Assembly (NCBI RefSeq): GCF_000227685.2 | Contig: NZ_CP007029.1 | Span: forward strand, 1,710,501 to 1,774,500 | From: Thioalkalivibrio paradoxus ARh 1 | GTDB taxonomy: Bacteria > Pseudomonadota > Gammaproteobacteria > Ectothiorhodospirales > Ectothiorhodospiraceae | Direction: 5' to 3' | DNA: 64,000 bases | In this document: piece by piece, positions 36,852 through 46,014 of the stretch | Numbering within the stretch: position 1 is the stretch's first letter | How the letters are laid out: each line of letters starts with the position of its first letter | Position numbers and translations under genes: made by a program | The notes under the pieces: model-generated | What the model saw: the letters and a program-made list of their open reading frames with translations, nothing else | What the model was told of the DNA's origin: nothing | Database searches by the model: none

Positions 36852-39800
36852 ATGTCCAGCCCGATGCCCCCGTCAACCGCCGCTCCGCACCCCGAGCCAG
36901 TCTCCGCTGTCGATCCGCTGCGCCTCGATACCGAGGAGATCGAGGTTTTGGCACTGCCGGAAGTGATCCGGGCCGCGTTGCGCCACAGCAGCGATCGGCG
37001 CGTGACGGCGCTGGACCGCACCGACGAAAGCCTCTGGGCCCAGGTCGAAGACGAGCAGAGCGGCGAGAAGCTCGAGCTGGAGATCGTGGTCCGCGACGAT
37101 GGCAGTCTGGGGAGCCTTTGTGGCTGCCAGGGGGCGGGACCGGACGATACCGGGTTCGGCGCACCCTGCGTACACGCGATCGCGGCCTTGTTCGCCTACA
37201 CGCAGGGCCAGGACCAGGGCGAATCCGGAAAGCTGGCCGACGCGGCGCAGGAGGCACGGGCGGAGCGGATCGCGAAAGCGCGTTCCGAGGTGCGCGTGCA
37301 ACCGTTGACCGAATCCGCCGGGGAGACAGGGAAGGGCCTCTGGTCGGCGCGCTCGATCCAGTCCAGCACCCATTTCCCGACCCGCTACCGGGTGCATATC
37401 CGCTCGCTGGAGCGGCGTGCGAATCACTGCACCTGCCCGGATTTCGCGACCAACCAGCTCGGCACCTGCAAGCACATCGAGGCCGTGCTGCACCGCATTC
37501 GCAAGCGCCCCGATTACGACACGCTGAAGGCGTTGCCGTTGGCCAGGCCCTACGTGCATCTGGACTGGGAATGCGACAATCCGGCGGTGCTGCGGCTGCA
37601 CCGGGCCGCCGGGATGGCCGCCGATCTCGAAGCCTTGCTGGACGAACACTTCGACGCCGGCGGCGCGTTTTCGCGACGGGTTCCCGACGATTTCCTGCGT
37701 TTCGCCGAGCGCGTTCGTGATCGCGACGATATCGATCTCGGCGACGACGCGCTGACGCATGCGCGGCGCCTGGCGGAAGACGCGGCGCGGGCGGTGCGCG
37801 CGGCGGAAATCCGCGAGCGTATCGACACCGGCGGCGGCCATCTTCCCGGGATCCGCGCGCGGCTGCATCCGTACCAGGCCGAAGGGGTTGCTTTTCTGGC
37901 CGGCCGCGGCCGTGCGCTGCTGGCTGATGATATGGGCCTCGGCAAGACCTTGCAGGCGATCGCTTCGGCGTACTGGATGCGTCAGCACGACGGCGTGGAA
38001 CGGGTGCTGGTGGTTTGCCCCGCGTCGCTGAAATTGCAGTGGGCGCGCGAGATCGAGAAATTTACCGGTCTGGAAGTGCAGGTGGTGCAGGGGCCGGTGG
38101 ACACGCGCGGCGCGCAGTACCGCAACCCGAGCCCGTTCCATGTGGTGAACTACGAACTGGTGATGCGTGACCTGCCGGTGATTAACGACACGCTCCGCCC
38201 CGATCTGCTGATCCTCGACGAGGCGCAGCGGATCAAGAACTGGCGCACCAAGATCGCGAGCGCGGTCAAGCGGGTCCAGTCGCGTTACGCCTTAGTGCTC
38301 ACCGGCACGCCGCTGGAGAACCGGCTCGAGGATCTGTACAGCCTGATGCAGGTGATCGATTCGCGCGTGCTCGGCCCGCTGTGGCGCTACCTGGTCGACT
38401 TCCACGTGACCGACGACCGCGGCAAGGTGCTGGGATACCGCAACCTGTCCGAGCTGCGCCGCCGGCTGCGTCCGGTGATGCTGCGCCGCGACCGTTCGCT
38501 GGTGCGCGACCAGTTGCCGGAGCGCATCGTGCAGCGCATCGACGTGCCGATGTCGGGTGAGCAGGAAGGCATTCACGAAGCCGCACTGAAGGCCGCCGGC
38601 CAGCTTGCGCAGATCATGCGCCGCCGGCCGCTGACGCCTTCCGAACAGAACCGGATGCTGTCGGCGCTGCAACAGGCGCGCATGGCCTGCGACGCCGCCG
38701 GACTGGTCGACAAGGAGACCGAGGGGTCGCCGAAGCTCGACGAACTCGAAACCCTGCTCGACGAGCTCTGTCGCTCGGCCGGGCTGAAGGCCGTGGTCTT
38801 TTCGCAGTGGGAGCGGATGACCGAGATGGCCGAGCAACGCGTCCGGCGGCTGGGGTTGGGCTCGGTGCGCCTGCACGGCGGCGTGCCCACGCAGAAGCGT
38901 GGCGCGCTGATGGACCGCTTCCGCGACGACGATGCGGTCCAGGTGTTCCTGTCCACCGATGCCGGCGGGGTCGGCCTGAACCTGCAGAACGCGGCCGTGT
39001 TGATCAACCTGGACATCCCCTGGAATCCCGCCGTGCTGGACCAGCGCATCGCGCGTGTGCACCGGCTCGGGCAGAAACAGAAGGTGCAGGCGATCCTGCT
39101 GGTTGCGCCGGGTTCCTACGAGGAGCGCGTGCTCGGGCTGGTCGAGGGCAAGCGGCAGCTGTTCGACAACGTGGTGGACCCGGAGGCGACCGAGGAGGTG
39201 GTCAGCGTGTCGCGGCGGCTGGCGGAAATTCTGGCGTCGGATCTCGTGGCGATGGACACGCAGCCCGGCGACGCCGCGGCTACTGGATCGGATTCCGACG
39301 CTGGTGCCGAGACGCCGAAAGCGATTTCGCCGGAACTGGAGCCAGGGGCCGAAGTGGCGGCCGAGACAGCGGCGGATGTCTCCCTGCCGGCAACGGCGGC
39401 GGAACCGGAGACTGCGGCCACCGGGCAGCCGGACCGCGACGCTGCAGTGCGCGACTGCATTGTCGCGATGCAGCGCGAGTTCGGAGCGCGCATCGAGCGC
39501 ATTCTCGGCCAGCGTGGCCAGGCCGACGGCGGGACTCAGGCGGGTCTGGTATTGGTGCTGGACCATGTCGACGAGCAGGACGACCAGGCGGTCGCGGGGC
39601 TGAGCGGCGATATCCCGGTTGCATTGATCGATCGCCGTACCCTGTCCAGCCTGCACCGGCTCGGCGCCGCGTCGCCGCTGGCCGGGGCCGAACCCGTGTA
39701 CACGCCGGAGGAAGCGAAGCCGACGCGGCCCACGACCCATCCGCTCGCGCGCAAGACCACCGAGAACCTCGCGGCGGCGCGACTCCTGCTCCAGCAGGGT

Positions 39801-40100
39801 TCCGCGGGTCCCGCGCTGGACCTGTTGCTCGGCGCGCTACTGGCCGCGGCCGCGCTGCGCACCGGTCGCAACGACGCGCCGACTCCGCAGCAGGCCGGCG
39901 TGTGGCTCTACGGCGAAGCGCTGCCGTCGGGCCAGATCGACCCTGCGGACGCTGCGGTACTGATGCAGGCTCTTGCACTCGCCCAGGCCGGAGACAGCGT
40001 GCCGGAAGCATTGCTCGGCGGCATGCTGAACGCTGCCGACACGTTCATCCGGGCCAGCTTGCCCGATAATCCGGCAAAGCAGGACATCGAGAACTCCTGA
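36852..40100 (+). CDS. SNF2-family helicase/ATPase with two SWIM zinc motifs
   Basis: 1082 residues. Two CxC...CxH SWIM-type motifs lie in the N-terminal third (LCGCQ...PCVHA ~93-111 and CTCPDF...TCKHIEA ~193-213). The ATPase core follows: motif I ADDMGLGKTLQAIAS ~358, motif II LLILDEAQRIKN ~453, motif III LTGTPLENRLEDL, then the C-terminal lobe (VFLSTDAGGVGLNLQNA; DQRIARVHRLGQKQ). After ~790 there is an acidic, alanine-rich linker and a small helical C-domain. It is a DNA-translocating ATPase; SWIM-SNF2 proteins are widespread and their role is mostly unknown, with some in defence loci. The neighbours here are accessory genes. Confidence 0.92.
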   Translation: MSSPMPPSTAAPHPEPVSAVDPLRLDTEEIEVLALPEVIRAALRHSSDRRVTALDRTDESLWAQVEDEQSGEKLELEIVVRDDGSLGSLCGCQGAGPDDTGFGAPCVHAIAALFAYTQGQDQGESGKLADAAQEARAERIAKARSEVRVQPLTESAGETGKGLWSARSIQSSTHFPTRYRVHIRSLERRANHCTCPDFATNQLGTCKHIEAVLHRIRKRPDYDTLKALPLARPYVHLDWECDNPAVLRLHRAAGMAADLEALLDEHFDAGGAFSRRVPDDFLRFAERVRDRDDIDLGDDALTHARRLAEDAARAVRAAEIRERIDTGGGHLPGIRARLHPYQAEGVAFLAGRGRALLADDMGLGKTLQAIASAYWMRQHDGVERVLVVCPASLKLQWAREIEKFTGLEVQVVQGPVDTRGAQYRNPSPFHVVNYELVMRDLPVINDTLRPDLLILDEAQRIKNWRTKIASAVKRVQSRYALVLTGTPLENRLEDLYSLMQVIDSRVLGPLWRYLVDFHVTDDRGKVLGYRNLSELRRRLRPVMLRRDRSLVRDQLPERIVQRIDVPMSGEQEGIHEAALKAAGQLAQIMRRRPLTPSEQNRMLSALQQARMACDAAGLVDKETEGSPKLDELETLLDELCRSAGLKAVVFSQWERMTEMAEQRVRRLGLGSVRLHGGVPTQKRGALMDRFRDDDAVQVFLSTDAGGVGLNLQNAAVLINLDIPWNPAVLDQRIARVHRLGQKQKVQAILLVAPGSYEERVLGLVEGKRQLFDNVVDPEATEEVVSVSRRLAEILASDLVAMDTQPGDAAATGSDSDAGAETPKAISPELEPGAEVAAETAADVSLPATAAEPETAATGQPDRDAAVRDCIVAMQREFGARIERILGQRGQADGGTQAGLVLVLDHVDEQDDQAVAGLSGDIPVALIDRRTLSSLHRLGAASPLAGAEPVYTPEEAKPTRPTTHPLARKTTENLAAARLLLQQGSAGPALDLLLGALLAAAALRTGRNDAPTPQQAGVWLYGEALPSGQIDPADAAVLMQALALAQAGDSVPEALLGGMLNAADTFIRASLPDNPAKQDIENS

Positions 40101-40398
40101 GCGTTGTCGCGAGGCTCGGGTTCAAGAACCGGGTCAAGCCAGCGGTCGCGTGAAACCACCGCCGTGCAGGATGAACAGGCTGCCAGGCAAGCGAAGCACG
40201 GACGCACACTAACTGCCATGGCGCCGAGCCACCCCGAACGATGAAAAGCTTTAGCCACGGAAGAACACGGACGGGCGCGGAAAAAGGCGGATCCGGTTCA
40301 CCTTCCGTGATTTCCGTGTGCATCCGTGGCAAACAACGCCTTTCGGCCCTTGTCCGTGCCTTCCGCGTCCTTCCGCGGCAGCAGTTTTGCGGCGGTTT
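40101..40398. other. Intergenic region after the SNF2 gene
   Basis: About 298 bp without a gene. Its middle is the family 4 inverted repeat (listed separately). I see no other structure. Confidence 0.4.
40254..40330. repeat. Family 4 inverted repeat
   Basis: Left arm GCCACGGAAGAACACGG and right arm CCGTGATTTCCGTGTG...CCGTGGC form an imperfect inverted repeat of about 77 bp between the convergent SNF2 and MNT genes. The left arm recurs at 11838. Confidence 0.55.
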
Positions 40399-40722
40399 TC
40401 AGGCCCGTTCGTACAGCGCGATCCCCACGCGAGCAATGTGTTCCAGCAGGTCTGGATTGTCGATCATGTGCCTGAGCGAAAGATCCACTTTCCAGGGCAA
40501 CAGGAGCTCGTCGATTTCATCGCTGATCCGCAGCAGATCGGTGAGGCCCAGTTGCTCGCCTTCCAGGCACAGGTCGATGTCGGAGCCGTTGCGATGAGTA
40601 CCCTTGGCACGCGAGCCGTAGAGTACGGCGCGCTCGATCTCCGGCCAGCCGACGAAAACACCGCGCAGACGTTCGACGACCCGGAGAGGAAGGCCATGCC
40701 GCAGTTCGTTCGAACCGCTCAT
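40399..40722 (-). CDS. Minimal nucleotidyltransferase (MNT antitoxin-type)
   Basis: 107 residues. The nucleotidyltransferase motif [20 protein letters not shown] carries the GS and DxD residues needed for metal-dependent NMP transfer. In HEPN/MNT pairs this protein modifies and silences the HEPN RNase. Its likely partner is the HEPN gene upstream on the same strand at 40882. The pair is separated by a dispersed repeat instead of the usual tight overlap. Confidence 0.88.
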   Translation of the reverse strand: MSGSNELRHGLPLRVVERLRGVFVGWPEIERAVLYGSRAKGTHRNGSDIDLCLEGEQLGLTDLLRISDEIDELLLPWKVDLSLRHMIDNPDLLEHIARVGIALYERA

Positions 40723-40758
40723 GCGCCAGACTCTAGGGAGACGCTGAAGAAAGGTCCT

Positions 40759-40895
40759 GTCATTGCGAGCGAAGCGTGGAAATCCAGGGGAGCGGCAACG
40801 AAATCATGACTTTATGGATCGCCACGTCCCGCCACGCTGCGCTCGCGGCTGAAGGCTTCGCTCCTCGCGATGACGGATTAATCAGCATTTCCCCA
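40759..40895. repeat. Family 2 inverted-repeat element (MITE-like), full copy
   Basis: Left end GTCATTGCGAGCGAAGCGTGG and right end GCTTCGCTCCTCGCGATGAC are imperfect inverted copies about 115 bp apart, with a flank GGATTAATCAGCATTTCCCC shared with the copy at 25953. It is non-coding except that its right flank forms the 3' end of the HEPN gene. It separates the HEPN and MNT genes. Confidence 0.75.
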
Positions 40896-41298
40896 GCGAT
40901 TCCATGCGTTCCAGGAACTGCTGAAACAACCCCCGGTAGCGATCCTGAACGCGTGTCGCGATGGCAGCGGCCACTTGCTCGTTATAGGTGTGCGTGGTCT
41001 GGTTGCGGCTCTGGATCATCTCCATCCAGCCTTCACCGTCTTCGATCAGGCCCTTGCTGAAGGCTTCCCGGGCGGCGTCCCGCGAGCCGGTAATCGCAGG
41101 GTTCCCCTGGTAGGCGAAGTAATCCTTCATCACGTTCGAGGCGAGTTCGTGCGTGAACTCGAAAGACTGGATCAGTCCTTGCCGTTCCAATTCGGATAGT
41201 TCCCGCGACTGCGCCAGGTCCACTGCGGCATTCAACTGCGCGAGCGCCCTGCGGTAGTTCGCGAGGCGCTGCTTCCAGCGGACATCGGGTTCGAGCAT
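40882..41298 (-). CDS. HEPN protein (HI0074-type nucleotidyltransferase substrate-binding)
   Basis: 138 residues, all helical. RWKQRLANYRRALAQLNAAV, QSFEFTHELASNVMKDYFAY and MIQSRNQTTHTYNEQVA match the HI0074 family; the RNxxxH-like motif (RNQTTH) is the HEPN RNase signature. It is the partner of the MNT gene. The start at 41298 has AAGGA upstream; 41319 is an alternative. The last residues (GKC) and the stop codon are encoded by repeat sequence, so the native C-terminus has been replaced. Confidence 0.85.
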   Translation of the reverse strand: MLEPDVRWKQRLANYRRALAQLNAAVDLAQSRELSELERQGLIQSFEFTHELASNVMKDYFAYQGNPAITGSRDAAREAFSKGLIEDGEGWMEMIQSRNQTTHTYNEQVAAAIATRVQDRYRGLFQQFLERMESLGKC

Positions 41299-41435
41299 CG
41301 CGGTATCCTTGATCTGCATCCGATTTTCGCGTTGCCGCTCATGGCGGCGGGGAATAAAGGGCTGCTGGGGCGAGGGTGCCACGGGGGAAAGTGGTTGGCA
41401 ATCGCCGAACAGGGAGTTTCGCATTTGGGTGTCCT

Positions 41436-41601
41436 GCGCGTACCCGGGCCGTTGTGCTGCTACCTGGCCGACTTCCACGTGACCAATTACTGCGGCAAGG
41501 TGCTGGCCTACCGCAACCGGTGCGAACTGTGCCGCCGGCTGCTCTCGGTGACAGCGTCCCGGAAGCATTGCTTGGTGACATGCCGAGCGCTGCCGACACG
41601 T
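41436..41601 (+). pseudogene. Two joined fragments of the SNF2 helicase gene
   Basis: 41436-41545 matches 38367-38475 of the SNF2 gene (both contain CGACTTCCACGTGACC and GCGGCAAGGTGCTGG; translated YLADFHVTNYCGKVLAYRN against YLVDFHVTDDRGKVLGYRN). 41549-41601 matches 39990-40042 near the gene's 3' end (CCGGAAGCATTGCT). So a second SNF2 copy once stood here and lost its ~1.5-kb middle. No functional product is expected. Confidence 0.75.
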
Positions 41602-41690
41602 GGTCGAAACCCGCCTGTCCGGTTCGGGAACGGAGGCCGTGGCCGGATCCAGAGTGGCGACCGAGGTCGCCACGATCGGGGCGCGCAGGC

Positions 41691-41721
41691 TTGCGAACGG
41701 TGCAGCAATCGGGCCTATAAT
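41691..41721 (+). promoter_or_regulatory. Candidate promoter of the FmdB-like gene
   Basis: A perfect TATAAT lies at 41716-41721, 42 bp upstream of the ATG, with TTGCGA at 41691-41696. The 19-bp spacer is longer than ideal. The -10 match is the main support. Confidence 0.45.
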
Positions 41722-41762
41722 TGCCGTGTATAAGAAAACGCCGATACACGAGGAAACATCCA

Positions 41763-42026
41763 ATGCCGACCTACGACTATCGTTGCGACACCAATGGGCG
41801 CGTGCTGGAAGTCAGCCACCGAATGAGCGAGAAGCTCTCCACCTGGGGCGAACTGTGTGCGCGTGCCGGAGTCGATCGTGGCGAGACTCCGGCGGAGGCC
41901 CCGGTCCAGCGTCTCGCCACCGGCGGCAATGTCATCCGTAGCAGCAGCCAGGGCAGCGGCGGCGCCCCGGCCTCCGCATGCAGCACCGGAACCGGCTGTC
42001 CCACCGGGTTCTGCGGTCTGAATTGA
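41763..42026 (+). CDS. FmdB-like zinc ribbon protein
   Basis: 87 residues. The start MPTYDYRCDTNGRVLEV is typical of FmdB-family zinc ribbon proteins, with a GGNVI motif in the middle and a C-terminal cysteine cluster (ACSTGTGCPTGFCGLN). The regular CxxC...CxxC ribbon is reduced: only one Cys lies near the N-terminus. Function is unknown, and a regulatory role is only a family label. GAGGA precedes the ATG at the right distance. Confidence 0.82.
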   Translation: MPTYDYRCDTNGRVLEVSHRMSEKLSTWGELCARAGVDRGETPAEAPVQRLATGGNVIRSSSQGSGGAPASACSTGTGCPTGFCGLN

Positions 42027-42149
42027 GGCGGTTTCTGCCAAACCGGATACCGGTTGGACCGTCCGTTGTCCCGCTGGGGCAATTCGCAATCCTGTGCGCG
42101 CAGGGGCGGAAACTCGGCGGCACCGGTAGCGAGGCTTCTGCGGGGAACG

Positions 42150-42426
42150 TCAGGGGTCCGCGTCGGTTTCGCCGCGATGCGGCACCCGGTCCCAGTCGAT
42201 GGTGACGATCCCGACCGACCGGCAGGGCAGGGTGCCGGCGAGTTCGGAAATTTCGGGGCGCCCGTAGGCCCTGTCGGCCAGGCGATATACCGTCACCGTG
42301 CGGTCGGCCGGGTGCACGAACCAGCATTCGGGCACACCGGCGCGTTCGTAGGCGCTGAGCTTCACGGTCTGGTCGTGCGCGGCGGTGGCCGGGGAGAGCA
42401 CTTCGATCACCCAGTCGGGCGCGCCA
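42150..42426 (-). pseudogene. Uma2-family gene fragment (C-terminal part)
   Basis: The translated strand reads APDWVIEVLSPATAAHDQ, then LSAYERAGVPECWFVHPADR and a tail LPCRSVGIVTIDWDRVP: the C-terminal half of a Uma2 protein including the core Glu of VIEVLS. The N-terminal half is missing. Upstream of 42426 the sequence switches abruptly to the tail of a different Uma2 gene in the opposite orientation. Confidence 0.75.
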
Positions 42427-42430
42427 CGGC

Positions 42431-42520
42431 TCGCTGACCTGCCTTGGACTTGAAGTGCCGCTGGACACCATTTACGAGGACGTTCCGCTACCCGCCGGAT
42501 CGGACACGACCAGCGAGTAG
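42431..42520 (+). pseudogene. Uma2-family gene fragment (last 29 codons)
   Basis: Starting TCGCTGACCTGCCTTGG, this reads SLTCLGLEVPLDTIYEDVPL and ends in TAG at 42518. It is nearly identical to 36435-36507 in the intact Uma2 gene. It lies head-on against the minus-strand Uma2 fragment and marks a rearrangement junction. Confidence 0.7.
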
Positions 42521-42710
42521 CCGCCTACGTCCGACAGGCTGTTGCCTGTGACCCGGATCAAGGCGAGCTCTCTGAAAACGGCCACCGCTTCGAGTCCGGG
42601 TTGGCAGAACGCATGCAGAAACCGCTGGGTTCCTGAGCCGATGGAAAGGACGGCCGGCAATGGGCGTGCTCTCGTTCCGACCGATACATGCGAGCCGCCC
42701 CGGAGTCTGT

Positions 42711-44460
42711 TCAGCTTCGTTGCGTTTCGGTGGAGATGCGGTAGCCCATTGCCCGGTATCCCCGCTGACGCTTGTCCCACATCCGCAGCAGGGCCGGGTG
42801 GCCGGTGTCGACAAAGTCGAGAATTTGCACGTTGGCTTTGGTGGCGTGTTCCCGATGCAAGCGACCGGCGTACTGCTGCAACGTACCCCTCCACGAGACA
42901 GGCATCGCAAGAATCAGTGTGTCGCGGGGAGGATGATCGAATCCTCCTCCCACGAGCTTTCCGGTCGCAAGCAGGATACGCGGAGCGTCGGGTGGCAAGG
43001 TGTTCATGTCGGCGATGACGGCGGCCCGCTGCTTTCTCGACATTCGGCCGTGCAACACAAACGGCGCCGGTTCATGGCCATCCAGCGCGGTGACGATGGC
43101 GTCGAGATGTTTGGTTCGCTCGGTAAGCACCAGGACCTTGCGACCTTGCCTATAGGCCGCCGTGGCTTGCGTGGCGACGGCCTGGGTCCGTGCCTGATCG
43201 TTGGCAAGGTGCTGGAATACGTCCTGTATCCTGGCGTCCGGAGGCAAGTCGATACCTGAAAACCGTTCGCACGGAACCACTTCCAGATCGTGTGGTGCAC
43301 TGGATGGCCGGGCTGCGGTGTGTCGGATCGGTCCGCATTGCATGAAGATGATAGGGTGCATGCCGTCGCGCCGGATTGGCGTGGCGGTAAGGCCGAGCAC
43401 GAACTTCGCCTTGGCGCGTTTCAGAAGGGATTCGAAAGACTTGGCAACAACGTGATGGCATTCGTCGACAATGATGTGGCCATAGTCCTCGACGATGGGG
43501 TCGACCTCGTGCTGGCGGGATAGCGACTGCATCACGGCGATATCGATCTTGCCCGTAGGCCTCGATTTACCGCCACCGATGGTGCCGATGACGCCTGTGC
43601 CGATGTCGAGGAAAGCCTGGAGTTGCTCCTGCCATGCATCCGTTGTCACGCGGTGCTCTCTGCAGTGGCAAGGCGATCAGATTCCCAAAGCCACCATTGG
43701 GCATCGTGTCCTGGCTTGGAAACATGCGATCGTAGGACGTCAGTTCGAGCTGCCGGGTTCGGGAGCAGGTATAGCTGACAATGGCCGAACCCAGCTGGCG
43801 TGCATCGCGGGCGGGCACGCGACCCGAGAAGAAGATCCACACGTGGGCGCCACGTCCGGAGCGGGATATTTCGAGCGCTCCCGGAATACCCAACTCGTGG
43901 CACGATTCCATGAAAGCGCGGGCGTCGTCTCGCCAATCTTCCTGATCGAAATCGACCGCCAGGAAATAGCAGCTATCGTCCTCCAGCAGCGGATAGACAC
44001 CGACCGTATGTGCGCCGGAAAGATGCTTGTAAATGACATCGTCGGACAATGGAATCAAATCGCGGTTGCCGCAGTCACCGCACTTGATCGTGGGTTTTCG
44101 GCAGATCACGGCCTGCGGTTCGCTCAGGCTGCCAATGATCCGTGGCCCCTGGGTCGGTTTGCTGCGCGAATGTTTTCTTCTGGTGAATCGATCGTTGGCG
44201 CAGGCTGGCGCGTAGCCGGATCGGTCAGGGGTCTTGCCCTCCCAGCGAACCGGGTAGACGTCGGTGCGGCCCCGAAACAGTTTGCGAAACAGGGCGATTT
44301 TCTCGGCGGCCGACAGCCGTATTGGTTCAGGCTCGCGGATCGTGGGACTCGGCTCCGTGCTCTGACGCCATTCGATACCATGCGATTCCAGCAACGCAGT
44401 CAGCCGGGCGTTTTCGGCCTTCAATGCGGATAACTCAGAATGCTCGGACTTTGGAGACAT
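42711..44460 (-). pseudogene. TOTE-type primase-helicase gene with internal deletion
   Basis: The N-terminal part (44460 to ~43645) has a leading coiled coil and the archaeo-eukaryotic primase domain of TOTE conflict proteins: LSAAEKIALFRKLFRGRTDV, CYFLAVDFDQEDW with the metal-binding acidic residues, GRGAHVWIFF, and MPNGGFGNLIALPLQ. At about 43640-43650 the frame changes and the sequence jumps into the middle of a superfamily II helicase (AWQEQLQAFLDIG, HIIVDECHHV, GLTATPIRRDG, QYAGRLHRE) running to 42711. The missing part includes the helicase Walker A motif. The gene should be inactive unless the two halves act separately. Confidence 0.8.
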
Positions 44461-44924
44461 CGCGTTCCGACGAGGATTCGGGGGAATACAGCATGTTCGT
44501 GCGGCCCCCTGTGATCATATTTCGATCTGTAAAGGAGTGTCGGGTCGAAAACCGGCGTACTCGACGCCAGACACCATATCGGCCTTTGTCAGCAGCAGGC
44601 GCATGATGACTCATGTTATGAATGCGGCATTCCGCCAGCCCGTTCTTGCTGCCGCCAGCGGGTATCCGTCGGCGGAAATCCGGCATGGCCTGTATCAGAC
44701 ACCGAATTGGACAGTCAGTGAGTCGTGGCGTTCAGGAGGTCCCGAAGGTCGTCGTCGCCGGCTGCCGGCGGTGCGAGAACTGCCCGGCTGGGTCTTCTTT
44801 TCTTCCGTACGGAAACGGCGGCCGTCGCGGCGTGTGCAGGCACAAGTCAGCCGTGCGTAAAGGTCGGGGCTCCGAGGTCGGGCCGCCGGGCGCCAAAAGC
44901 GGCCAGGCTCATTGGCATTCACCG
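44461..44924. other. 464-bp region without a recognisable gene
   Basis: This lies between the TOTE pseudogene start and the SH3-domain gene stop. Open frames here have no recognisable content. The base composition is lower in GC near 44500-44600, where the TOTE promoter would be. I see no repeat. Confidence 0.4.
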
Positions 44925-45857
44925 TTACCCCTGGTGCGTCCAGAAGCCGAACTCTCGAAACTGGCCGCCACGCCACCAGGCATGCGGCCCGTTGAACCAC
45001 CGGCGGTTGGTCACCCCGGCTTGCGTTTGCAACGGCCGCTCGACGCTTCCGGCATGGCGCGCCGCGCTGTGGTTGCCATGCTCGGGAACCACCACGGAAA
45101 TATGACCCGAGCGATTGAGATCATGACGCTGTGCGACGATGAGCCCCAGCCTCCCGCCATTGGCGTTCTCCTGAACCTCATCAAGGGAAAAGCTCCGCTG
45201 CCAGCCGAAATTCGATCCATGCTCGTTCAGCCAGTCGAACAGGCTATTCGCCCGGACCTCGGTTACCGTCTGGCCGTAGATTGGTCGTACCGTTTCTCCG
45301 CGAGCGAGGCGGAGGATTGCCGAGACGTTCCACCAGACGCGGGGCAGGTAGCAGCCCGCGAGGTAGCACAGGTCGTGTGCGTACACGTTGCAATAGGTTG
45401 TGCTTGGGTTTTTCCACCAGCGCCGGTGCTGCTCAGTCCGATCGACGGCCAGCCACTCGACGATGGAGACAATGGCGCTCACGCGCGCGGAAACGTCGCC
45501 CTCGGGTGGCGAGGGTCTTTCGGACTCGCCCAACGGAAACGCCCAGTGCCCGTGGAATGCCCGGGTAACGTCGGCTCGGCCTTCAGCGAGATGGGCGGCA
45601 GGAAGATCCGGGGCCGACAGCGGGCTTGAGGGAGCGGGTTCCGCCACAGGGGCCAGGAATCGGTATGCCACGAATCCCTCGACTGGGCGTCCTTCGATCT
45701 CGACCCAGACCTTCCACCAGCCGGCATCGTCGGCATCGTCCAGTTTGGTGACGCGTGTTCCCTGCGGCAGAACCGCAATGCGATTGCTTGGGGTCACCTG
45801 GGTACTCGACCGGAGGTTCAGTCCGGGGGGAACGACTTCGAATGCGTTGCTTGCCAT
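44925..45857 (-). CDS. SH3-domain protein with putative cysteine amidase/peptidase domain
   Basis: 310 residues. Residues 5-70 are a bacterial SH3 domain (LNLRSSTQ; VLPQGTRVTKLD; GWWKVWVEIEG; GFVAYRFLAP). After a proline-rich linker, residues 125-290 look like an NlpC/CHAP-type enzyme: a candidate Cys156 in TTYCNVYAHDLCYLAG and His252 in RSGHISVVVPEH. Peptidoglycan or another amide-bond substrate is suggested. There is no signal peptide. The ATG at 45857 follows AAGGA; the longer frame upstream is repeat sequence. Confidence 0.7.
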   Translation of the reverse strand: MASNAFEVVPPGLNLRSSTQVTPSNRIAVLPQGTRVTKLDDADDAGWWKVWVEIEGRPVEGFVAYRFLAPVAEPAPSSPLSAPDLPAAHLAEGRADVTRAFHGHWAFPLGESERPSPPEGDVSARVSAIVSIVEWLAVDRTEQHRRWWKNPSTTYCNVYAHDLCYLAGCYLPRVWWNVSAILRLARGETVRPIYGQTVTEVRANSLFDWLNEHGSNFGWQRSFSLDEVQENANGGRLGLIVAQRHDLNRSGHISVVVPEHGNHSAARHAGSVERPLQTQAGVTNRRWFNGPHAWWRGGQFREFGFWTHQG

Positions 45858-45883
45858 GGTCGCTTCCTTTTCATGCGTGGACG

Positions 45884-46014
45884 TGTCATTCCTTGAGGGC
45901 GAGATCCCCGCAGCACTGACGACATGGATCGCCGTGTCCCGCCACCCGCCACCTGCCACGCTGCGCTCGCGGCTGAAGGCTACGCTCCTCGCGATGACGG
46001 ACTGGTCAGCACCT
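45884..46014. repeat. Family 2 dispersed repeat, third copy
   Basis: Sequence from ATGGATCGCCGTGTCCCGCC through GGCTACGCTCCTCGCGATGAC matches the element at 40759-40895; the left end (GTCATTCCTTGAG) is degenerate. It occupies part of the 339-bp gap between the SH3 gene and the MazF gene. The rest of that gap (46015-46196) holds nothing I recognise. Confidence 0.6.

Noticed and set aside
44622-45629. A 335-codon plus-strand frame
   Set aside because: Most of it is antisense to the SH3-domain gene, and its first 300 bases have no similarity or ribosome-binding site that I can support.
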